Assembly: GCA_964631945.1 (NCBI GenBank)
Contig: CAZWAY010000006.1
Location: 47,131-111,130, forward strand
Source: JABFRZ01 sp964631945
Lineage (GTDB): Bacteria > Planctomycetota > UBA1135 > GCA-002686595
Direction of reading: 5' to 3'
DNA length: 64,000 bases
This document shows positions 45,580 through 52,796 of this stretch, one piece after another (within the stretch, counting starts at the first letter, position 1; each line of letters begins with the position of its first letter). Below the pieces are notes generated by a model, which made no database searches, was not told the DNA's origin, and saw only the letters and a program-made list of their open reading frames with translations. The translations under genes and the position numbers were made by a program.

Positions 45580-47708
45580 CGAGGCGCGCCGACGCGCCGC
45601 GCTCGACGCCCGTGGACCCGGCGCTGGCGACCCTCACCGGCGTGGGGCCGGCGCGCGCGGCCGCGCTGGAGCGTCTCGGGCTCACCAGCGTGCGCGAGCT
45701 GCTGCTGCTCGTGCCGCGCCGGCTCGAGCTGTCGGGCCGCCGCCGCAGCGTGCGCGCGGCGGCCGCGCTCGCGCCCGAGGCGGGCGAGGAGGTGGCCGTG
45801 GTCGGGAGCCTGCGCGCGCTGCGGCTCTTCCGCGCCGGGCGGCGGCGCTCGGTGCTGTCGCTCGACGTCGTGGACGAGAGCGGCGCCCTGCGCGTGCTGT
45901 TCTTCAACCAGCCCTGGCTGTTCGAGCGCCTGCGGGCCCTGGCCGCGGGCGGCAAGAGGGTCGAGCTCGAGGGCCGCGTCGGACGCACGAAGCAGGGCCC
46001 CGCGCTGCTGGCGCCCCGCCTGCTCGAGGATCCGCCGGCCGAGCGCGAGGAGCGACTCGTGCCCCAGTACCCGAGCGGCGCCGGCATCGGGCAAGAGCTG
46101 ATGAAGCGCCTGATCGCGCAGGCCCTGGAGCGCGCGGACGAGCTCGTGCCCGAGCGCCTGCCGGCCGAGGTGCGCTCGCGGCTGGAGCTCGCGCCGCTGC
46201 CCGCGGCCGTGCGCACCGTGCATCGGCCCGTCTCGCGCGCCGAGTTCGAGCACGCGTCCCGGCGCCTGTCCTTCGAGCGTCTGCTGGGGCTCCAGGCGCG
46301 CCTGGCGCGCGCCAGCGAGCGCCGCGCGGGCACGCGCGCGCGCGCCGTGCGGCTCGAGCCGGAGGAGTCGCGCGCGCTCGTCTCCGCGCTGCCCTTCGCG
46401 CTCACCGCCGGTCAGACGCGCGTCCTGGCCGAGATCCTGGCGGACCTCGCACGGCCGCGCCCGATGCGGCGCCTGCTGCAGGGCGAGGTCGGGGCCGGCA
46501 AGACGGTGGTGGCGCTGGCGGCCTGTGCGGCCGTGGCGCGCTGCGGCGGTCAGGCCGCGCTGCTGGCCCCGACCGAACTCCTGGCCGAGCAGCACGTGCT
46601 CGGGCTCGGGCCCATGCTCGCGCGCTTCGGCCTGCGCGCGGTGCTCCTGAGCGGTTCGCTGCGCCCGCCGGCGCGCCGCGCGGCGCTGGAGCAGCTCGCC
46701 CACGGCCGCGCGCAACTCGCCATCGGCACGCACGCGCTGTTCTCGCCCGAGGTGCGCTTCGCGCGCCTCGACCTGTGCGTGATCGACGAGCAGCAACGCT
46801 TCGGCGTGGCCCAGAAGCAGGCCCTGCTGGAGAAGGGCGCCGACGTGCACGCGCTCCTGATGACGGCCACGCCGATCCCACGCACGCTCGCGCTGTGCTA
46901 CTACGGCGACCTCGAGACCAGCCTGCTGCGCGAGCGTCCGCCCGGGCGCGGACCGCTCACGACGCGCGTGGTGACGGAGTCCGAGCGCGGAGAGGTGCTG
47001 CGCTTCGCGGCCGAGCGCGCGCGCGCCGGTGAGCGCGTCTTCTGGGTCTGCCCGCGCATCCTGCCGGATGGGGAACCCGCGGCCGGGCCCAGCCTCGCGC
47101 CGCGTGGGGGGGCGGGGTCCGAGGCGCGCGCCGAGGCCGAGCGCGAGAGCCGCGCCGAGAGCTCCTCGGCCGAGCAGGTCTTCGCGCGTCTCTCGGCCGG
47201 CGAGCTGGCCGCGTGCGGGATCGAGCTCCTGCACGGGCGCCTCGCGCCCGAGCGCCGCGCGCGCGCCATCGAGCGCTTCCGCGCCGGCACGGCGGCCGTG
47301 CTGGTCGCCACCTCGATGGTCGAGGTGGGCGTGGACGTGCCCGAGGCCACGCTGATGGTGATCGAGGGCGCCGAGCGCTTCGGGCTGGCGCAGCTGCACC
47401 AGCTGCGTGGACGCGTGGGGCGCTCGCCGCGCCCCGCGCACTGCCTCCTGTTCGGTGCCTCCGAGGCGCTCGCGCGCCTGCGCTTCCTGGAGCAGTGCAC
47501 GGACGGCTTCGTGCTGGCCGAGGAGGACCTGCGCCGGCGCGGCATGGGCGACCTGGCCGGCCTGCGCCAGGCCGGGCTCAACTTGGAGGGCCTGGCCGGG
47601 CCCGAACTCGACCTCGAACTCGTGCAGCAGGCGCGCGCGCTGGTGCGCGCCGACCCCGAGCTGCGCGCGCACTACCTCGGCGCCGGCGCGAGCGCGGCCC
47701 TGGTCTAG
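45576..47708 (+). CDS. recG: ATP-dependent DNA helicase RecG
   Basis: 710 aa, close to the usual RecG size. An N-terminal wedge/OB domain starts with LTGVGPARAAALERLGLTSV. The helicase motor has Walker A GEVGAGKTVVAL, the DEQQRFGVAQK box (DEQH is commoner), MTATPIPRTLAL and the C-terminal QLRGRVGRS motif. RecG remodels stalled forks and R-loops. In the second motor half there is an insert of about 30 residues rich in Gly, Ala, Glu and Ser (DGEPAAGPSLAPRGGAGSEA) between the IL strand and the helix with AEQVFARL. Starts in an ATGA overlap with the upstream fusion gene. Confidence 0.96.
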   Translation: MTRRADAPRSTPVDPALATLTGVGPARAAALERLGLTSVRELLLLVPRRLELSGRRRSVRAAAALAPEAGEEVAVVGSLRALRLFRAGRRRSVLSLDVVDESGALRVLFFNQPWLFERLRALAAGGKRVELEGRVGRTKQGPALLAPRLLEDPPAEREERLVPQYPSGAGIGQELMKRLIAQALERADELVPERLPAEVRSRLELAPLPAAVRTVHRPVSRAEFEHASRRLSFERLLGLQARLARASERRAGTRARAVRLEPEESRALVSALPFALTAGQTRVLAEILADLARPRPMRRLLQGEVGAGKTVVALAACAAVARCGGQAALLAPTELLAEQHVLGLGPMLARFGLRAVLLSGSLRPPARRAALEQLAHGRAQLAIGTHALFSPEVRFARLDLCVIDEQQRFGVAQKQALLEKGADVHALLMTATPIPRTLALCYYGDLETSLLRERPPGRGPLTTRVVTESERGEVLRFAAERARAGERVFWVCPRILPDGEPAAGPSLAPRGGAGSEARAEAERESRAESSSAEQVFARLSAGELAACGIELLHGRLAPERRARAIERFRAGTAAVLVATSMVEVGVDVPEATLMVIEGAERFGLAQLHQLRGRVGRSPRPAHCLLFGASEALARLRFLEQCTDGFVLAEEDLRRRGMGDLAGLRQAGLNLEGLAGPELDLELVQQARALVRADPELRAHYLGAGASAALV

Positions 47709-47753
47709 TTCGACCCGGTCAGGTGAGCGTCCGTGTCGTCCGCGCGCGACGGG

Positions 47754-49262
47754 CTACTGCGTTCGGCTGCACGTCGTCTGCGAGGTCGAGCTGTCCAGAC
47801 AGGACGCGCTGCTCGTCACCGCTGCGACGCAATCGGCCCATGTGGTGATTCCATCCGATAGCGCCAGGCAGGCATCTTCCATCAGCGTGAACGCCTGGGC
47901 GCACACGAGCTCGAAGCGATAGATGCGCATGCATTCGCCCAGCCCGCTGGCCCCTCCCTGAGCCGTCCACGAATCGGTCTGGACCGTGGCAGACTCTTGC
48001 CCGTAGGAGAACCCTCCACTCGAAGAGAGAGGCGTCCCGTCCGCGCCGGTGAGATTGAAAGAGACTTTCCAGCTTGCGGTCTTCCCCTGGGTAGCCGTCA
48101 CCGTGCTTCCGGGAGAGCGACAGGTCAACGGTCCCCGGGATCGGACGGTCTTGCACTGCTTCTCACCAGCCGTCGGTGTGCCGCAATGGTTGGCGGGGGG
48201 AGGAGGTGGGTTGCAGGTCCAGTTCATTGGCGGTTGCGGGATGGGAGGCTCACAGTCCGTCAAGAGAGTCGGTGGGAAGGACTCCAGCAGCAGGGCTGCA
48301 CTCCCTTGGGCGGCTCTATCGCACCCCACACATGCGACATCGATGCCCTCGCCCGCGTTTGCCGGCACGGCGATGTTCGGAGGACTGTCACGCAGGACAC
48401 GGACCTGCCTCGGAGGGCCCGAGGAGGAGCGGGCCAGCAAGGCCAAGTGCCCCTTGCGGACGCGGCCGGTGAGGTGTGCGTAGACGACGTCATTGTGTAC
48501 GCCGGCTACGGTGACGTTCAGCGGAGGGCCGGTGAGCGAGAGCTTGTCCGAAGAGAAGTTGATGACGTCCACGACCACGCCGCTCGGGAGGTCGCCCAGC
48601 AGCGCGATCCCTACCAAGATGCCTTCCGTGCCGAGCTGCACGGTCGGTACCACCAGCGCCACGCCACGCACGTACTCGAGCGCGGGGTCGGTGTCGTGGC
48701 CGCGGTAGGCGGCGTACTGAGTGATGGCCTCCTGATCGAGCAGGGATGCCACGTGCAGGGTGAAGCGCAGCGGTGAGGCCGAAGGGACTGCGATGCGCCA
48801 ATGGGGATAGTCGCCGGGAGGTGGAAACAGGTTGTTCATGCCTTGAGGAAGGCCCTCGACCTGGACCGGGACTGCCAGAGGCTGCGTTCTCGAGATCGTG
48901 AGCAACGAGTAGTCCTCGGCCGGATTCGGCAGGAATGGGGTCGGGATTCCGCCCTCGATCATTCCCAGGGCGATGCCGCCGGGGAGGATCTTGTCTGCCA
49001 AGACAAGCGATACTCCTGGCGAGGGATCCAGGCTGCGCCAAGGCGTCTGGCCATCCGCACTCGTTACGGCGATCTCTGCGGCGCCGCCATTACTGAAACG
49101 GACGACGGCGCCCTGGATCGGATCGAGCCTGTCTGTCAGGACCTCGATCGCCGTCAGAGTCGCGTGGCTGGCTGTCACGGCACCCGTGGCTTCGCTCGGC
49201 ACGAGCGAAGCCGCGCTTCCGGTCGCTGCGACGAGCAGCATGGCAACAGTAGACCTCTTCAT
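47754..49262 (-). CDS. Secreted protein of unknown function in lower-GC islet
   Basis: 502 aa. Signal peptide MKRSTVAMLLVAATGSAAS. The body has IEVLTDRLDPIQGAVVRFSNGG and several beta-rich stretches. Its C-terminal 130 residues are Cys-rich (NWTCNPPPPPANHCG, KQCKTVRSRGPLTC, SASCLDSSTSQTTCSRTQ) with a Pro-rich linker before. I recognise no family. The ATG at 49262 has GGGAGAG 8 nt upstream. Base composition is visibly lower in GC than its neighbours and codon use is looser, suggesting acquisition by transfer. The only upstream gene on its strand ends at 49431, and a G11 run lies between. Confidence 0.65.
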   Translation of the reverse strand: MKRSTVAMLLVAATGSAASLVPSEATGAVTASHATLTAIEVLTDRLDPIQGAVVRFSNGGAAEIAVTSADGQTPWRSLDPSPGVSLVLADKILPGGIALGMIEGGIPTPFLPNPAEDYSLLTISRTQPLAVPVQVEGLPQGMNNLFPPPGDYPHWRIAVPSASPLRFTLHVASLLDQEAITQYAAYRGHDTDPALEYVRGVALVVPTVQLGTEGILVGIALLGDLPSGVVVDVINFSSDKLSLTGPPLNVTVAGVHNDVVYAHLTGRVRKGHLALLARSSSGPPRQVRVLRDSPPNIAVPANAGEGIDVACVGCDRAAQGSAALLLESFPPTLLTDCEPPIPQPPMNWTCNPPPPPANHCGTPTAGEKQCKTVRSRGPLTCRSPGSTVTATQGKTASWKVSFNLTGADGTPLSSSGGFSYGQESATVQTDSWTAQGGASGLGECMRIYRFELVCAQAFTLMEDACLALSDGITTWADCVAAVTSSASCLDSSTSQTTCSRTQ

Positions 49263-49330
49263 TCGTGGCTCTCCCTTCGCGATACAGGGACTCGGTGGTC
49301 CGTGTGGATTGTCCTCGAACTCGGATCCTA

Positions 49331-49341
49331 CCCCCCCCCCC
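49331..49341 (-). repeat. Run of 11 G (minus strand), possible slippage site
   Basis: Eleven consecutive C on the plus strand lie 69-79 nt upstream of the ATG of the gene at 47754-49262. Homopolymer G tracts of this size are prone to slipped-strand length change and can tune promoter spacing. It is the longest homopolymer I noticed in the window. Confidence 0.7.
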
Positions 49342-49430
49342 AAGTTCTGTGTCCAGGTCCAAAGCAGTGGCGCAGGTTCATTCCCGGCCGCGGCACAAAT
49401 CACGCCCTGGCCCAGGAATGTGCTGGAGGC

Positions 49431-50966
49431 TCAGCGCGGCTGCAGCAGCGTGGCGCAGACCTCGGCCTGGCCCGGGCCGCGCTGGAGCGCGCGGCCGAGC
49501 AGGCGCTCGGTCAGCTCGAACAGGGCGGCGCCATCGCTCTTCTGGCGTACCGCGGCCAGCGCGGCGCCGCCCAGCGAGACGCTGAAGCGCACGCGCTCCT
49601 CGCCGAGCGTGAGTTCGATCGGGAGCAGGTCCTGGCGGATGCGCTCCGCCAGGGCGCGCTGCCCGTAGGGCGTCGAGTCGCCGAGCAGCACGGCGAAGCG
49701 TCCGGGCGCGAGGCGCGCCACCAGGTCGTGCTTGCGCGTGAGGCGCGTGAGGGTGCCCGCGAGCGCGCGCTGGACCTCGCTCTGGGCCTCCGCGCCGGGA
49801 AGCTCGGCGAAGCCATTGATCGCCAGCAGGAACAGCCCGAGGGGGCGTACCAGGTTGCCGTCCAGGCGCGCCGAGAGTTCGTACTCGAGGAAGCGCTGCA
49901 GGGCCAGCTCGTTGGCGCAGCCGGTGAGTGCGTCGAGGTGCGCCGGCTCGGCCGCGAACCGCGCGCGCTGTCCGGGATCGACCACCATGCGCAGGCTCTC
50001 GAGCTGGCGCGTCTGGCCCACGCTGAGCCGCACCAGCTCGGCGCGCGCTTCCTCCAGCACGCGCGCGTGCCCGCCCGGCGGCGGCGCGCTCAGCTCGAGC
50101 AGCCCGGCGGCCTCGCGCACCGGCCCGTCGAGGGCGCCGAGGAACGTCTCCAGCTCGGCCTCCTCGCGCGCGAACCAGCGCCGGGCCAGGGTGTGCACGC
50201 GTTCCAGGGCCGGGGCGCGCTCGGCCAGCGTGAACAGGTCGGTGACGCGCGCCGCCAGCGCCAGCACGCGCACCAGCGGCACGAACTCGGCCGGGCTGTC
50301 GGCCGGCAGTCCGTCCGGGTCCTCGACGTGCCGCAGGGCGAGCTCGAGCACGCGCGGCAGGCCCCAGCCCGCGAGCAGGGCGGCGCCCACGTCGTGGTGA
50401 TCGAAGCCCAGCCGCCGCCGCTCGAGCTCGGCGCTCGGCCAGCCCTGCGGGACCGCGGCCGCTTCGCGCAGCACGGGCTCGTACTCCGGCGCCAGCGAGC
50501 GCGCCAGCACGACCTGACCGATCTCGGCCAGGAGCCCGGCCAGGAAGGCCTCGTCCTGGGCCGGCAGGCCCACCAGGCCGGCCAGGGCGCGCGCGCTGAC
50601 GGCGCGCACCAGGCTGCGGTTCCAGTAGCGCTCGAAGTCGTAGGCGCTGCCCTGGCGCGTGCGCGGGACCATGCCGACCAGCGAGAACGAGAGCGACATG
50701 AGCTGCACGGTCTTCATGCCGAGCACGAGCGTGGCGCGCTGGAGCGTGCGCACTTCCTCGCCGTTCCCGTACAGCGACGAGTTGGCGAAGCGCAGCAGGC
50801 GCGCGGCCAGGGCCGGATCGGCCGAGAGCGTCCGGGCCAGGTCGTCGAGCGTGGTGTCCTCGGCGCGGCACAGGCGCAAGACCTCGAGCGCCACCGTGGG
50901 CAGCGAGGGCAGCTCCTCGGTGCGCGCGAGGATCTCCTGCAGACGGGGGTCGAGCGAGGTCGTCAT
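49431..50966 (-). CDS. HDOD protein with degenerate GGDEF domain
   Basis: 511 aa. The HDOD domain (about 15-215) shows LPSLPTVALEVLRLCRAEDTTLDDLARTLSADPALAARLLRFANSS (split), VLGMKTVQLMSLSFSL and LAGLLAEIGQVVLARSL. The C-terminal GGDEF fold begins with AHLDALTGCANELALQRFLE, but the catalytic GG(D/E)EF is replaced by LAPGRF in VARLAPGRFAVLLGD. Diguanylate cyclase activity is therefore unlikely; it may bind nucleotides or act as a scaffold. It is a paralogue of the gene at 51098, with the same order of domains and matching segments. Confidence 0.85.
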   Translation of the reverse strand: MTTSLDPRLQEILARTEELPSLPTVALEVLRLCRAEDTTLDDLARTLSADPALAARLLRFANSSLYGNGEEVRTLQRATLVLGMKTVQLMSLSFSLVGMVPRTRQGSAYDFERYWNRSLVRAVSARALAGLVGLPAQDEAFLAGLLAEIGQVVLARSLAPEYEPVLREAAAVPQGWPSAELERRRLGFDHHDVGAALLAGWGLPRVLELALRHVEDPDGLPADSPAEFVPLVRVLALAARVTDLFTLAERAPALERVHTLARRWFAREEAELETFLGALDGPVREAAGLLELSAPPPGGHARVLEEARAELVRLSVGQTRQLESLRMVVDPGQRARFAAEPAHLDALTGCANELALQRFLEYELSARLDGNLVRPLGLFLLAINGFAELPGAEAQSEVQRALAGTLTRLTRKHDLVARLAPGRFAVLLGDSTPYGQRALAERIRQDLLPIELTLGEERVRFSVSLGGAALAAVRQKSDGAALFELTERLLGRALQRGPGQAEVCATLLQPR

Positions 50967-51097
50967 CGAGGGCGGCCCCGGGAGCGGGCAGACCGTCCTG
51001 GCTCCATCGACCGGGGGGCCGCGCCCGGCATGAGTCCGATCCGTCCGCCCGGAACCCCTTCCCGGATCCTGGAAGGGCGCGTGCTCAACCTACCGGC

Positions 51098-52642
51098 CTA
51101 GCCGCGGGTCGGGAACTCGATGCGCGAGTACAGCTCGCAGCGGTTCCGGCCCTTCTTCTTGGCCTGGTAGAGGTAGTGGTCGGCGAGCTTGACCAGCACG
51201 GCCGCGTCCTCGACCGAGTCGAAGTGCGCGATGCAGGCCCCGCCGAAGCTGGCCGTCACCGAGAGGCGCTTGCCGTCGACCTCGATCGTTTCGTGCTCGA
51301 GGGCTTCGCGCAGGCGATCGGCCAGGGTCTTCAGGCCGAAGGGGGTGGTCTGCGGGATGACCACGGCGAACTCCTCACCCCCGTAGCGCGCCGACAGGTC
51401 GCCCTTGCGCGTCATGCGGTCGAGCAGCCCTCCGACCATGCGCAGGACCTCGTCGCCGACCGGGTGGCCGTAGGTGTCGTTGAAGCGCTTGAAGTGGTCC
51501 ACGTCGAGCATCACCAGGCCCAGCGCGCGCGGTGTGCTGCCGCCCAGGCGCGCGCGGATCTCGCGCTCCAGGAAGGCATCGAAGGCGGCCCGGTTGGGCA
51601 GGCCCGTCAGGCGATCGGTGGTGGCGCGCGTCTCCAGCGCCTTGCGTTCCCCCTCGAGCTCCTGGTTGCGGAGCTGGGCCTGGGCCAGGTCGACCGTGGC
51701 TCCCAGACCGACGTTCACCATCTGCGTGCGCGCCTGGTCGAGCAGGTCCTGGTGCGACATGCCGCCGGGCAGCTGGATCGCCAGCATCTCGGCCGTCTCG
51801 TTGATGCCGGCCTCCAGCCCGAGCAGCAGGGCGTTGAGCTCGTTCTCGGGGATCCCGTGCTGCTCCAGCATCTCTCGCTGCAGGCTCGCGAGGGCCGGTC
51901 CCTTGTCCCGGTCGCACAGCACGCGTTCGGCCAGGTTGGCCAGGCCGAGCAGCCGCGCCAGACGCTGCTGGTGCGCGTCCTCCAGCGCCGCGACGGCCTG
52001 CGGGTGCGCCCACGAGCCCACCGTCACGTAGATCAGCGCGGGCAGGTCCCAGCTCTTCAGCAGCACGGCGCATGCGTCGGTGCTGCTGAAGCCCAGGCGG
52101 CGCTCCTCGTCGGCGATCGTCGGCCAGCCGTCCGTCTCGGCCAGGACGGCCTCGAACTCTTCCGGCAGGCAGCGCGTGAGCACGAGCTTCCCGAAGTGCG
52201 CGAACAGCCCGCACAGGAAGGCTTCGTCGCCCTGCGGACTCTTCAGCAGGCGCGCCAGCGAACGCGCCGCGATCGCGCTCACCAGGCTGCGGTGCCAGTA
52301 CACGCCGAAGTCGAAGCTGCCCTGCTTGCCTTGCTTGGGCAGCGAACCGGCCAGCGAGAAGGACAGCGCCATCAGCTTCACGGTCTTCATGCCGAGCAGC
52401 ATCGTGGCGCGCTGCAGGGTCGTGACCGCCCGTCCGCCGCCGAACAGCGACGAGTTGGCGAGCTTGAGCAGCTTGGCGGCGAGGGCCGGATCGCGCGACA
52501 GGCAGTTCGCCATGTCGTCCAGCGTCGCGTCTTCGTCGTGGGAGATGCGCAGCACCTCCAGCGCGACGGCGGGCAGGCTGGGCAGGTTGTCGGCACGCGC
52601 GAAGGCGGCCGGCAGTTCTTTCTCGAAGACGTGTGCGCTCAT
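51098..52642 (-). CDS. HDOD-GGDEF protein, probable diguanylate cyclase
   Basis: 514 aa. An N-terminal HDOD domain has LPSLPAVALEVLRISHDEDATLDDM, LLKLANSSLFGGG and MKTVKLMALSFSLAGSL. A coiled linker (LRNQELEGERKALETRATTDRLTGLPNR, split) leads into a complete GGDEF domain: LVMLDVDHFKRFNDTYGHPVGDEVL with the metal-binding Asp, and the signature RYGGEEFAVVIPQT. It should make c-di-GMP. HDOD often carries signals to output domains. The signal is unknown; there is no membrane helix, so it is cytoplasmic. 131 nt separate it from its paralogue downstream. Confidence 0.9.
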   Translation of the reverse strand: MSAHVFEKELPAAFARADNLPSLPAVALEVLRISHDEDATLDDMANCLSRDPALAAKLLKLANSSLFGGGRAVTTLQRATMLLGMKTVKLMALSFSLAGSLPKQGKQGSFDFGVYWHRSLVSAIAARSLARLLKSPQGDEAFLCGLFAHFGKLVLTRCLPEEFEAVLAETDGWPTIADEERRLGFSSTDACAVLLKSWDLPALIYVTVGSWAHPQAVAALEDAHQQRLARLLGLANLAERVLCDRDKGPALASLQREMLEQHGIPENELNALLLGLEAGINETAEMLAIQLPGGMSHQDLLDQARTQMVNVGLGATVDLAQAQLRNQELEGERKALETRATTDRLTGLPNRAAFDAFLEREIRARLGGSTPRALGLVMLDVDHFKRFNDTYGHPVGDEVLRMVGGLLDRMTRKGDLSARYGGEEFAVVIPQTTPFGLKTLADRLREALEHETIEVDGKRLSVTASFGGACIAHFDSVEDAAVLVKLADHYLYQAKKKGRNRCELYSRIEFPTRG

Positions 52643-52796
52643 CGGGGCCCGGGGGTGCGGACGGCAGGGATCGGGTCAGCTGGATCGTCCGGCCGCGGCG
52701 TGGCCTTGAGACCCGAACCAAAAACCGTCCCGTCGGCGGGAAGGGGCGCGACCCGTCGGGTATCCTCGCGGCGCGGCTGGGGTACCGCAGCTCGAG

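Noticed and set aside
47709..47753. Terminator hairpin between recG and the islet gene
   Set aside because: Only a bulged 6-7 bp stem could be drawn, with no T tail; too weak to report.
52706..52711. TTGAGA as a -35 box for the HEAT-repeat gene
   Set aside because: It is 49 nt from the TATCCT hexamer, far beyond a functional spacing.
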